This document shows, in pieces, positions 35,565 to 43,885 of a DNA stretch of 64,000 nucleotides (position 1 is its first letter; each line of letters opens with the position of its first letter). The position numbers and the translations under genes are program-made. The stretch is from SG8-41 sp963699525. GTDB lineage: Bacteria; Pseudomonadota; Gammaproteobacteria; Burkholderiales; SG8-41. Location of the stretch: NCBI GenBank assembly GCA_963699525.1, contig CAVOUI010000014.1, forward strand, positions 1 to 64,000, given 5' to 3'. The notes under the pieces are model-generated. The model had not been told where the DNA came from and did no database searches. It saw only the letters and a list, made by a program, of their open reading frames with translations.

Positions 35565-35771
35565 ATGCCCGTTGGAACAGTGAAGTGGTTCAACAAGGTG
35601 AAGGGTTTCGGCTTCATCCGGCCGGATGACGGCTCGAAGGACGTCTTCGTGCACATCTCGGCCGTGGAGCGCGCCGGCCTCGGCACGCTCAACGAAGGAC
35701 AGAAAGTCTCGTTCGATCTCGCCCGCGGCAAGGACGGCAAGACCTCGGCCGACAACCTCAAGTCGGCCTGA
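35565..35771 (+). CDS. CspA-family cold-shock protein
   Basis: 68 residues. RNP1 (GFGFIRPDD in place of KGFGFI.P) and RNP2 (DVFVHISAVE) are intact, and it begins MPVGTVKWFNKVKG. Single-stranded RNA/DNA-binding beta barrel acting as an RNA chaperone. Ribosome site GGAGG. The 3' end overlaps the convergent molybdenum hydroxylase gene by 14 bases. Its long upstream leader (about 86 bases) may hold cold-responsive structure, as in other csp genes, but I cannot show it. Confidence 0.95.
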   Translation: MPVGTVKWFNKVKGFGFIRPDDGSKDVFVHISAVERAGLGTLNEGQKVSFDLARGKDGKTSADNLKSA

Positions 35772-38136
35772 CGTTCTCTCCCACCACCCCGTCACTTCGT
35801 GACACCCCTCCTCGGGCAGGAGGGGTGGAAGCGCGGCGGATCGCCGCCCAGAGCCGGGCGGGCGTGAGCGGCATGTCGACGTGGCGGATCCCCAGCGGCC
35901 GTAACGCATCCATTGCCGCGTTGACCAGCGCGGGCAGCGAGCCGGTGCAACCCGCCTCGCCCACGCCTTTCGCGCCAAGTGCGTTGTTGGGCGTGGGCAC
36001 CGGGTAGTCGAATACCCCGACGTCGCGCATCCAGCCGGCGCGCGGCATGACGTAGTCCAGGAAGCTTGCGGTCAGCAGCTGCGCGGTGGCGGCATCATAG
36101 ACCGCATGCTCGCCGAAGGCCTGGCCCGCTCCCTGCACGACGCCGCCCTGCACCTGGCCTTCCACGAGCGTGTGATTCACGACGTTTCCGAGATCGTCCA
36201 CCGCGGTGTAGCGCTCGATCGACACGGCGCCGGTCTCCGGATCGATCTCGACCTCGGCGATGTGGCAGCCGTTCGGGTAGGTCGCGCCAAAGGTGCCCTC
36301 GGCGATGGTGTCGAGCGGATGCGGGCGCGGGCCGGCGAGCGCGCGCGCAAGCTCGATGAAGCCCACCGAGCGGCGCCCGGAGCGGAATCTCCCCCCGGAA
36401 TAGGCGAGCGCACTCTCCGGCACCTTGAGTTTCGCGGCGGCATGGGGACGCGCGAGCCCGATCAGCTTCTCGCCGAGCACGCGAAACGCACTGCCGGTGC
36501 CGAGCGCCCCGCGCGAGCCGCCGGTGGCGTTGCCGATGAGGTCGGCGGTCGGCGGCGTAGGCTGAAAGCGGACGTGTTGGGTGTCGATGCCGAGCGCCCC
36601 TGCGACGATTTCCGGGAACACCGTTTCGTGGCCCTGCCCCGAGGATTGCGTGATGGCGAAGAGCGTCATGTTGCCGTTGCGGTCGAATTCCACCGCCACC
36701 TGGTCCTTCGGGACCGCGCCGGCCCCGCCCGCTTCGAGATAGGTGGCGATGCCGATGCCGCGGAGCTTGCCGGCCCGCTTCGCTACGGCGCGCCGCGCCG
36801 GAAAGCCCGACCAGCCAGCGCGCTTGAGCGCGTCGTCCATCACGCCTTCGAAGTCGCCGGAATCGTAGGTGCCCGCATTCGGCGTCTTGTACGGCATCGC
36901 CGCTTTCGGAATGAGGTTCTTCCGCCGCAGCTCAACCGGGTCGAAGCCGTGCTCGGTCGCCGCGTAGTCCACCAGCCGCTCGATGGCGTAGGCGATGTCG
37001 GGGCGTCCGGCACCGCGGTAGGCGGATACCGGCACGGTGTTGGTGTAGGCGAGCCGCGTGCGGGCGTAGAGGGCGGCAACGCGGTAGACCCCGCCCATGG
37101 TGATGGTCAGGTTGCGCGTGGCGATGAAGGTCCCGAAAGTCCCCCCGTAGGCCCCAAGATCGGCGCGGTCGTCGAAGCGGATGGCAAGGAACATTCCGTC
37201 CGCATCGAGCGCGATCTCACCGGTCAGCGAGATCGCGCGGCCGTGGAAATCGCTCATGAAGACTTCGCTCCGCGTGCCCACCCATTTCACGGGGCGCCCA
37301 AGCCGGCGCGCGGCGATCATCGCCGCGAAGTACTCCGGGTAGGCCGCGCCATGCACGCCGAAGCTTCCCCCGACGTCCTGGGCAACCAGGACGAGGCGGT
37401 CCTTGTCGAGCCCGGTGACCTGCATGATCTGGCCGCGCATGCTGCCGGCGCCCTGCATCGGCGCGTGGACCGTGTAGCGCCCAGTCGAAGGGTCGTACTC
37501 CACGAGGCACGCGCGCGGCTCGAGCATGTTGCCGACCAGGCGCTGGCTCTCCATGGTGATCCGGCTCGCGTACTTCGCGCGCGCGAACGCGGCCGCGACC
37601 GCTTGCTCGTCGCCTGACTCGTATTCGAAGGCGAGGTTGCCGGGGACGTCCTCGTGGAGCTGCGGCGCGCCGGCTGCGACCGCCGCGTCGAAGCTCGCCA
37701 CGGCCGGCAGATCCCGGTACTCGATATCGATCAGCTCTCGGGCGTCATCCGCGATCGCCGAGCCGTCCGCGACGACCATCGCGACCGGCTCCCCGACGAA
37801 GCGCACGCGCCCCATCGCGAGCACCGGGTGGTGAGGTTTCCTGACCTGCTGGCCGCCCTTGCCCGGATACGTGACGATGTTGGGCAGCGACTTGAATCCC
37901 GCCGCGCGCGCGTCCTCGCCGGTGAGCACAGCGTGAACTCCGGGCAGGGCCAGCGCGCGGGTCGCATCGAGACGAACGATCTGCGCATGCGCCCGGTCGG
38001 CTCTGAGGAACGCCGCGTGCAGCTGGCCCTCGAGGTTCCAGTCCGCGGTGTAGCAGCCAGCCCCGGTCACGAGCCGGGCATCCTCCCTGCGCATCATGTC
38101 ATTTTCCAGTTCGTGGACGGGCCCGCATTTTCCCAT
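35758..38136 (-). CDS. Xanthine-dehydrogenase-family molybdopterin-binding subunit (paralogue)
   Basis: 792 residues, clearly related to the 11650 product: RREDARLVTGAGCYTADWN, DVGGSFGVHGAAY, AYRGAGRPDIAY, LGAKGVGEAGCTG. It should bind the molybdenum cofactor and hydroxylate a cyclic substrate; no FeS or FAD subunit gene is adjacent. The last 23 or so residues (STPPARGGVSRSDGVVG...) are encoded by the type A repeat and are unlikely to be part of the native fold. Start at 38136 is provisional; ATG 38097 is also possible. Divergent from the FAH gene by 50 bases. Confidence 0.88.
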   Translation of the reverse strand: MGKCGPVHELENDMMRREDARLVTGAGCYTADWNLEGQLHAAFLRADRAHAQIVRLDATRALALPGVHAVLTGEDARAAGFKSLPNIVTYPGKGGQQVRKPHHPVLAMGRVRFVGEPVAMVVADGSAIADDARELIDIEYRDLPAVASFDAAVAAGAPQLHEDVPGNLAFEYESGDEQAVAAAFARAKYASRITMESQRLVGNMLEPRACLVEYDPSTGRYTVHAPMQGAGSMRGQIMQVTGLDKDRLVLVAQDVGGSFGVHGAAYPEYFAAMIAARRLGRPVKWVGTRSEVFMSDFHGRAISLTGEIALDADGMFLAIRFDDRADLGAYGGTFGTFIATRNLTITMGGVYRVAALYARTRLAYTNTVPVSAYRGAGRPDIAYAIERLVDYAATEHGFDPVELRRKNLIPKAAMPYKTPNAGTYDSGDFEGVMDDALKRAGWSGFPARRAVAKRAGKLRGIGIATYLEAGGAGAVPKDQVAVEFDRNGNMTLFAITQSSGQGHETVFPEIVAGALGIDTQHVRFQPTPPTADLIGNATGGSRGALGTGSAFRVLGEKLIGLARPHAAAKLKVPESALAYSGGRFRSGRRSVGFIELARALAGPRPHPLDTIAEGTFGATYPNGCHIAEVEIDPETGAVSIERYTAVDDLGNVVNHTLVEGQVQGGVVQGAGQAFGEHAVYDAATAQLLTASFLDYVMPRAGWMRDVGVFDYPVPTPNNALGAKGVGEAGCTGSLPALVNAAMDALRPLGIRHVDMPLTPARLWAAIRRASTPPARGGVSRSDGVVGENVRPT
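35778..35827. repeat. Intergenic palindromic repeat, type A, reading into a gene end
   Basis: CTCCCACCACCCCGTCAC, a TTCGTGA loop, then CACCCCTCCTCGGGCAGG. Same unit as 8334-8402. It forms the 3' end of the 35758-38136 gene. Confidence 0.8.
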
Positions 38137-38186
38137 ACTCTAGTAAACTCGCCACTTTCCAATCGAGGACACCGTCAGGGGGTGCG

Positions 38187-39125
38187 ATGAAGATTCTGTT
38201 CTTCGACGAATTCAAGCTCGGCGTGCTGCGGGGCGACACCGTGGTGGACGTGTCGAAGCTGGTCGCCGACATTCCGCATGCTGGACCGCAGGGCCTCATC
38301 CGCGGATTGATCGAGCGCTTCCCGAAATACAAGGCCAAGCTCGCAAAGGCAGCCGCCACCGGCAAGGGCGTGCCGCTCTCCAAGGTCAGGATCCGGCCGC
38401 CGCTGCCCAAGCCGCACAACATCGACTGCATGGCGGTGAACTACATGGAGGACGGAACCCGCACCGAGCCCGCGCCGATCAACGCCTTTCACAAGTCCCC
38501 GAGCGGAGTGATCGGTGACGGCGACACCATGGTGCTGCCCGATGCGCCGGCCACTATTTTCGAGGGCGAGGCGGAGATGGCCCTCGTCATCGGCAAGCGG
38601 GCAACGCGCGTCAAGGCGGCGGACGCCATGAAGCACGTCTTCGGCTACCTCAACTTCATCGACGGGTCCGCCCGCGGGCTGCCGCCGGCCGGCAACACCT
38701 TCTACCAGATGAAATCGCGCGACACCTTCGCGCCGATGGGGCCCTATATCGTCACCGCGGACGAGATCCGTGATGTCAACAATTTGCAGATCCGCCTGTG
38801 GGTGAACGGGGTGCTCAAGCAGAACTTCAATACCAGCGACATGGCGCACAAGATCCCGCGCTGCATCGAGTGGGTCACCTCCATTCACACGCTGGGGCCG
38901 GGCGATGTGCTCGCCACCGGGACCAACCACCGCGGGCTCTCCGCGTTCCAGGATGGCGACAAGATCGAGCTCGAGACGGAGGGGCTCGGGCGCCTTCACA
39001 TCAAGGTGCGCGATGAACTGAAACGCACCTGGGGGCGCGAGACGCGCCTCGATCGCCAGGAGAAGAAGCTCGAAGGGCAGACGCCGCAGCTGACCGGCAA
39101 GTACGCGCAGGTCGGCAAGCCCTGA
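38187..39125 (+). CDS. Fumarylacetoacetate-hydrolase-family protein
   Basis: 312 residues. The C-terminal FAH domain begins near 80 (NIDCMAVNYMEDG) and has the acidic metal site IFEGEAEMALVIGK and the late motif LGPGDVLATGTNHRG. The family hydrolyses or decarboxylates acylpyruvates and ring-cleavage products. First gene of a plus-strand run ending at 42874 that looks catabolic. No signal peptide. The start ATG at 38187 follows GGGGTGCG. Confidence 0.9.
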   Translation: MKILFFDEFKLGVLRGDTVVDVSKLVADIPHAGPQGLIRGLIERFPKYKAKLAKAAATGKGVPLSKVRIRPPLPKPHNIDCMAVNYMEDGTRTEPAPINAFHKSPSGVIGDGDTMVLPDAPATIFEGEAEMALVIGKRATRVKAADAMKHVFGYLNFIDGSARGLPPAGNTFYQMKSRDTFAPMGPYIVTADEIRDVNNLQIRLWVNGVLKQNFNTSDMAHKIPRCIEWVTSIHTLGPGDVLATGTNHRGLSAFQDGDKIELETEGLGRLHIKVRDELKRTWGRETRLDRQEKKLEGQTPQLTGKYAQVGKP

Positions 39126-39162
39126 GAACGGAGAGAACGAGTAACGAGAAACAGGAGATACC

Positions 39163-39921
39163 GTGCTGGATCGAGGACTCTGGATATCCTGGTATGGCCT
39201 GCCTGATGACAGGCGCGACGCTTACCTCGCCTGGCTCCACCGCAAGTTCATACCGAAAATGCTGAGGAAACCGGGCGTATTGTGGGCCGCGCATTACGCC
39301 GCGCAAGCGCAGCCCTTGCACTCGGGCGGCAAGCCGCGCCTGCGCCATACCGACGATCCATCGGTTCCGACGGGAAACGGCTACATCCTCATCTTCGGCG
39401 GCACCTCGGCGCATGCGTTCGCGAACCTCACCCGGCGCAAGCTCGAGCCGGCGCTGACACCGGAAGACCGCGGGATGCTTGCGCTGCGCGTTGGCGAGCG
39501 CGTCAACATCGTGACCGAGGAAGCGCGCGCGGCGGGCCCGGCGGCGAAGCGGCGCGAAGGCAAATACACGCTTGCCCCTTGCATCCAGCTCGGGAGCTTC
39601 AACGCCGGCTCCGCGGACGAGGACGAGATCCTCGACTGGTACGCCAACTGGCGGCTGCCCTCGATGGCGAAGCTGCCGGGGTGCCTGGGCATCCGGAAGC
39701 TCAACTCCGTCTCGGGCTGGGCGAAGCACGCGGTGCTCTACGAGTTCGAATCGCTCGCGGCGCGCGACGAGCATTTTCCACTCCACGAGAACGCGCGTCC
39801 GGAGATGGCGGCGTGGACCGATACGCTGGTGCGCAAGCTCGTGCACGCCCCGGGCTCGCCCAACGTGGCGACGCGCCTGTGGCCGCCGGTGAAGACGGCC
39901 GCGCGCAAGCGGAAGCGCTGA
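39163..39921 (+). CDS. Hypothetical protein, possible dimeric alpha/beta-barrel fold
   Basis: 252 residues from a GTG start (MLDRGLWISWYGLPDDRRDAYLAWLH). Two similar-looking segments (GVLWAAHYAAQ and CLGIRKLNSVSGWAKHAVLYEFES) suggest a duplicated ferredoxin-like unit of the ABM/EthD kind, but no exact family is recognised. Lys/Arg-rich C-terminus. Lies between FAH and CMD genes, so a role in the same pathway is likely. A type B repeat follows. Confidence 0.7.
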   Translation: MLDRGLWISWYGLPDDRRDAYLAWLHRKFIPKMLRKPGVLWAAHYAAQAQPLHSGGKPRLRHTDDPSVPTGNGYILIFGGTSAHAFANLTRRKLEPALTPEDRGMLALRVGERVNIVTEEARAAGPAAKRREGKYTLAPCIQLGSFNAGSADEDEILDWYANWRLPSMAKLPGCLGIRKLNSVSGWAKHAVLYEFESLAARDEHFPLHENARPEMAAWTDTLVRKLVHAPGSPNVATRLWPPVKTAARKRKR

Positions 39922-39927
39922 CAACAA

Positions 39928-39967
39928 GATCCCCTCCCCCCGAGGGGGAGGGCTAGGGTGGGGGTGA
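39928..39967. repeat. Intergenic palindromic repeat, type B
   Basis: ATCCCCTCCCCCCGAGGGGG then AGGGCTAGGGTGGGGGTG. Fills the space before the CMD gene; same family as 13981-14031 and 19498-19530. Confidence 0.65.
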
Positions 39968-39969
39968 CA

Positions 39970-40365
39970 ATGGAGCACGCCAAGCGCATGAAGAAGGGCT
40001 TCGAGGTCCTGCGCAAGATGGGCCGACTCGGGACCATGATGAACCAGAAGGAGCTCTATCCCGAGCTCTACGATCTCTCGGTCGGCTACCTGTTCGGCGA
40101 GATCTGGACGCGCCCGCATTTGAGCATACGCGACCGCGAGTTGATCACCCTCGCCTCCAACATCGCGCTCGCGCGCCCCGCCGGCACGCACTCCCACTAC
40201 CGCAGCGCGAAGCACCTCGGCTTCACCAAGGAGGAGATCATGGAGGTCATCATCCACGTGGGGCACTACGCCGGCTGGCCCGCGATCGCGCACGCGATCC
40301 TCCAGTACGAAGAGGTGCTGAACGAGGACGCCGCGAAGGCGAAGAAGAGCAAGAAGCGCAAGTAG
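39970..40365 (+). CDS. Carboxymuconolactone-decarboxylase-family protein
   Basis: 131 residues from ATG 39970 (a GTG at 39958 in the repeat is the alternative). The CMD pattern is seen in LSIRDRELITLASNIALARPAGTHSHYRSAKHLG and EIMEVIIHVGHYAGWP. There is no CxxC, so it is of the decarboxylase type rather than the AhpD peroxidase type. In the beta-ketoadipate pathway such enzymes decarboxylate a lactone; the substrate here is unknown. Lys-rich tail. Confidence 0.88.
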   Translation: MEHAKRMKKGFEVLRKMGRLGTMMNQKELYPELYDLSVGYLFGEIWTRPHLSIRDRELITLASNIALARPAGTHSHYRSAKHLGFTKEEIMEVIIHVGHYAGWPAIAHAILQYEEVLNEDAAKAKKSKKRK

Positions 40366-40418
40366 GAAAGGAAACCCCGACTCCAGCCGCATCCAACCCA
40401 CCCACACCAGGAGCCGCC

Positions 40419-40721
40419 ATGATTCTCGAAGTCGCCATCTTGCACATCAAGCCGGAGGAAATCGCGAAGTTCGAGGCCGTGTTCCCGAAGGTCGAGCCCA
40501 TCTTCAGGAGCGTCAAGGGCTACATCTCGCACGAGCTGCAGCGCTGCATCGAGACCAAGGGGCGCTACCATTTCCTGATCCGCTGGGAGACCGTCGAGTC
40601 GCACACGGTCAACTTCCGCCAGTCGCCGAAGTTCCAGGAGTTCCGCGGCCTGGTCGGGGGTTTCTTCTCCCAGCCGCCGGTCGCCGAGCATTTCGAGCGC
40701 GTGACCAACAGCAAGCTCTAA
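40419..40721 (+). CDS. Antibiotic-biosynthesis-monooxygenase (ABM)-domain protein
   Basis: 100 residues, ferredoxin-like fold: MILEVAILHIKPEEIAKFE, VKGYISHELQRCIE, RYHFLIRWETVESH. ABM proteins are small dimeric monooxygenases or quinone/heme-related enzymes; the real role is unknown. Ribosome site CAGGAG. Part of the 38187-42874 run. Confidence 0.88.
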   Translation: MILEVAILHIKPEEIAKFEAVFPKVEPIFRSVKGYISHELQRCIETKGRYHFLIRWETVESHTVNFRQSPKFQEFRGLVGGFFSQPPVAEHFERVTNSKL

Positions 40722-40737
40722 CGGAGGTTGAAACACC

Positions 40738-40775
40738 CCGTCACTCCCGCGGAGGCGGGAGTCCAGTGAATCACC
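40738..40775. repeat. Short palindromic repeat, type C
   Basis: GTCACTCCCGCGGAGGCGGG then AGTCCAGTGAATCAC. The stem CTCCCGC/GCGGGAG is perfect. A related unit lies at 51755-51825. Confidence 0.65.
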
Positions 40776-40792
40776 CGTTGCGTAGGGGGCAT

Positions 40793-41758
40793 ATGGATAG
40801 ACATGCGTGGGCGTCGGGTCGCTGCCGGCCTCTGTGCTTCTCCGCCTTTGCGGCAGCGCAGACCTACCCGACGCGGGCGGTCCGGCTGATCGCGCATTCC
40901 GCGCCGGGCGGCACGAGCGACATCCTCGGACGCATCGTCGCCCAGAAGCTGACCGAGGCGCTCGGCCAGCAAGTGGTCGTCGAAAACCGGGCGGGCGCGA
41001 GCGGCATCATCGGCGTCGACGTCGCGGCGAAATCGGCGCCGGACGGCTACACGCTGCTGATCACGCAGACCTCGATCGCGATCAACCCGAGCATGTTCGC
41101 GAAGCTCCCGTACAACGCCCTGCGCGATTTCGCGCCGATCACGCAGCTCGTCGCGGCCCCGAACCTTCTGGTCGTCCATCCGTCGGTGCCGGTGACGAGC
41201 GTGAAGGAATTCATCGCGCTCGCGAAGGCGAAGCCGGGCCTCCTCCTCAACGGCTCGCCGGGGCAGGGCACGAGCCCCCACCTGTCGGCCGAGCTGTTCA
41301 AGATCATGACCGGAATCCAGCTCGACCACGCGCAGTTCAAGGGCGCCGGCATGGCGATCGTGAGCCTGCTCTCGGGCGAGGTCTCGGTCATGTTCACCAC
41401 GCCCCCCACCGCGATGGCGTACCTCAAGGCAGGCCGGCTGCGTCCGCTCGGGCTGACCACCCTGACCCGCATCGAGGCGCTGCCGGACGTTCCCACCATT
41501 GCCGAGGCGGGCGTTCCCGGCTATGAGTCCGTGCAATGGTTCGGCATGCTGGTACCAGCGGGCACGCCGCGTCCAATCATCGACCGGCTGCACCAGGAGA
41601 TCGCCCGCTCCCTGCGCGCGCCGGACATGAGGGGGCGCCTGACATCCCTCGGCCTCACCGCGGTCGGCAGCACGCCGGAAGAATTTGGCGCCTACATGAG
41701 GTCGGAGACGGAGAAGTGGGCGAAGGTGATCAAGACCATGGGCATCAAACCTGGGTGA
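40793..41758 (+). CDS. Bug/TctC-family substrate-binding protein, abnormal signal peptide
   Basis: 321 residues. Motifs from AAAQTYPTRAVRLIAHSAPGG, VVVENRAGASG, APDGYTLLI, then QLDHAQFKGAG (HVPYKG altered), PDVPTIAEAGVPGYE. The first 25 residues (MDRHAWASGRCRPLCFS...) are not a normal hydrophobic leader. In another frame an ATG 10 bases later gives MRGRRVAAGLCAS that would join to AFAAAQ, so the leader may be frameshifted. Its stop TGA overlaps the CinA start (TGATG). Confidence 0.85.
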   Translation: MDRHAWASGRCRPLCFSAFAAAQTYPTRAVRLIAHSAPGGTSDILGRIVAQKLTEALGQQVVVENRAGASGIIGVDVAAKSAPDGYTLLITQTSIAINPSMFAKLPYNALRDFAPITQLVAAPNLLVVHPSVPVTSVKEFIALAKAKPGLLLNGSPGQGTSPHLSAELFKIMTGIQLDHAQFKGAGMAIVSLLSGEVSVMFTTPPTAMAYLKAGRLRPLGLTTLTRIEALPDVPTIAEAGVPGYESVQWFGMLVPAGTPRPIIDRLHQEIARSLRAPDMRGRLTSLGLTAVGSTPEEFGAYMRSETEKWAKVIKTMGIKPG

Positions 41759-42258
41759 TGGACCCCTTTGCGCGTGATTTGATGCCGCACGCCGAACGCG
41801 CGGCGGCGCTGCTGAAGCGGCGGAAGGAGACGGTCGCGGTCGCGGAATCGTCCTCCGCTGGACTCATTTCGGCGGCACTGCTCGCGGTGCCGGGCGCATC
41901 GGCCTATTTCATCGGGGGCGGCGTGCATTACACGCGCCAATCCATTCTGTCGCTGGGCGGCACGGGGGAGGCGATGTTCGCCGGAATGCGCGGAGCGACC
42001 GAGGGGTGGGCGCTGCTCATCGCGCGCACCCAGCGCAGCCGCTGCTCGGCGACGTGGGGCGTGGGCGAGAGCGGTGCGGCGGGACCCACCGGCAACCGCT
42101 ACGGCGATCCCCCCGGGCACACCTGCCTCGCCGTTACCGGGCCCGTGGAACGCTCTTTCACCATGAAAACCGGCAGGAGCGACCGGTACGCCAACATGTA
42201 CGCATTTGCGGCAGCCGGACTGAAGCTGCTGGTCGAGGTCCTTCAAGATCAGGGATGA
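41758..42258 (+). CDS. CinA-family nicotinamide-nucleotide amidohydrolase-like protein
   Basis: 166 residues. VAVAESSSAGLISAALLAVPGASAYFIGGG is the CinA C-terminal domain active-site region; GESGAAGPTGNRYG follows. PncC-type enzymes deamidate NMN to NaMN. Only this domain is present, no CinA N-terminal half. The start overlaps the stop of the Bug gene. Its place in a catabolic run is odd and may reflect cofactor repair. Confidence 0.85.
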   Translation: MDPFARDLMPHAERAAALLKRRKETVAVAESSSAGLISAALLAVPGASAYFIGGGVHYTRQSILSLGGTGEAMFAGMRGATEGWALLIARTQRSRCSATWGVGESGAAGPTGNRYGDPPGHTCLAVTGPVERSFTMKTGRSDRYANMYAFAAAGLKLLVEVLQDQG

Positions 42259-42301
42259 GGGCACAACCTGTTCATCCCGGCTACAAACGTTAGGAGATGC
42301 G

Positions 42302-42874
42302 ATGGCAACGACGGTAAGACGCGTGGTCACGGGCCACGACAAGCAGGGCAAGGCGATCGTCATTTCGGACGGCCCAGTGCCGGTGCATGGCAATCCGTTG
42401 CGCCCCGGGCAGCGCTCGCACGAGGTGTGGAAGACGAGCGCCATGCCGATCCCGATCGCGCGCGAGGAACCCGATCCCGTCACCGGGAAGCGGCAGCTGC
42501 ACCCGGCACCGCACGGAACGATGTTCCGCATTTCCGAGGTCCCGCCGGAGTCCGACGCCATCCGCAAGATGACTCCGGAGCAGGCGCGCGAGGCGTTCCG
42601 CGCGAGCGGGGCGGAAGAGGCTTCGACCTGGGGGCGCGGCGGCCGCCATCCGCTGATGCACCGCACCGAGACCGTGGACTACGCGGTGGTGCTCGACGGC
42701 GAGATCACGCTGATACTCGATGAAGGCGAGGTGAACCTCAGGACGGGTGACGTCGTGATCCAGCGCGGCACCAGCCATGCCTGGAGCAACCGTTCCGGAA
42801 AGGTCACGAAGATGCTGTACGTGCTGATCGACGGGCACTTCGATCCGGCGCTCGCGGCGCAATTTCCGAAGTAA
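42302..42874 (+). CDS. Single-cupin-domain protein
   Basis: 190 residues. RRVVTGHDKQGKAIVISDGP opens the chain; the barrel has HRTETVDYAVVLDGEITLILD and TGDVVIQRGTSHAWSNRS with the metal-type His. This is the same type as each half of the bicupin at 28449. The family is often found beside Bug genes; it may bind or convert a small acid. Ribosome site TTAGGAG. Last of the cotranscribed set; a Bug gene follows after 18 bases. Confidence 0.88.
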   Translation: MATTVRRVVTGHDKQGKAIVISDGPVPVHGNPLRPGQRSHEVWKTSAMPIPIAREEPDPVTGKRQLHPAPHGTMFRISEVPPESDAIRKMTPEQAREAFRASGAEEASTWGRGGRHPLMHRTETVDYAVVLDGEITLILDEGEVNLRTGDVVIQRGTSHAWSNRSGKVTKMLYVLIDGHFDPALAAQFPK

Positions 42875-42892
42875 CCTGCACGGGAGATGAGC

Positions 42893-43883
42893 ATGAAGAG
42901 GACCGGTCCTGCCTGGATTGTCGGAGCCGCGCTCATGCTGGCCGCGCAAGTCGGGCTGGCGCAAACCCCTTCGACGGGCTCAGGGCAGGCCTATCCCGCG
43001 CGGCCGATCCGCATCGTCGTGCCGTTCCCGCCGGGCGGCGCATCGGACGTGACGGCGCGCATGCTCGCCGACAAGTTCGCTTCGTCCTGGGGCGCGAACG
43101 TCGTGGTGGACAACCGCACCGGGGCATCCGGCATCATCGGCACCGACATCGTGGCGAAGGCCGCGCCCGACGGCTACACGCTCGGCTTCGTGGCGCTCTC
43201 CTTTGCGATCAACCCCAGCATCCACAAGCTGCCGTACGACTCCAGCAAGGACTTCACGTTCATCACGGTCGTCGCTTCCAACCCCCTCGCGCTCGTCGTC
43301 AATCCGAACGTCCCCGCCCAGTCGGTGAAGGAGCTGGTCGATCTCGCCAAAGCGAAGCCGGACGCGCTGTCCTTCGCCTCCAGCGGCACGGGCACATCGC
43401 CCCACATGTCGGCGGAGCTCTTCAAGCTCCTTGCGGGCGTGAAGATCCTGCACGTTCCCTACAAGGGCAGCACGGCAGCGCACCCCGACCTCATCGGCGG
43501 ACGGGTGAGCATGATGTTCGACCCCGTCGCCGCGATCCTGCCGCACATCAAGTCGGGGCGCGTGCGCGCCCTCGGCGTCACCTCGAAGCATCGTTCCGCC
43601 GAGCTGCCGGACGTGCCGCCGATCGCCGACACCGTGCCGGGCTATGAATCCACTTCGTGGGTGCTGATCATGGGGCCGGCGAAGATTCCCGCCTCGATCT
43701 CGAACCGCCTGCATCAGGAAACGGTGCGCGCGCTGGCGTTTCCCGGACGTCAAGGAGCGGCTGGCGCGCATGGGCTCCGATATCGTCGGCAGCAGCCCGG
43801 AGGAAGCGCGCAAGTTCGTCCGCGCCGAGCTGGAGAAGTGGGCGAAGACCGTCAAGGCCGCGGGAATCACGAGCGGCCAGTAG
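42893..43883 (+). pseudogene. Bug/TctC-family substrate-binding protein, one frameshift
   Basis: The signal peptide MKRTGPAWIVGAALMLAAQVGLAQ is followed by an insert-like TPSTGSGQ and then YPARPIRIVVPFPPGGASD, VVVDNRTGASG, APDGYTLGF, KILHVPYKGS, PDVPPIADTVPGYE. Near 43741 one extra T shifts the frame; the true end DVKERLARMGSDIVGSSPEEARKF...ITSGQ is read in the next frame to 43883. Start at 42893 rather than 42887 because GGGAG sits at the right distance. Probably intact if the base is an error. Confidence 0.88.
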
Positions 43884-43885
43884 GT

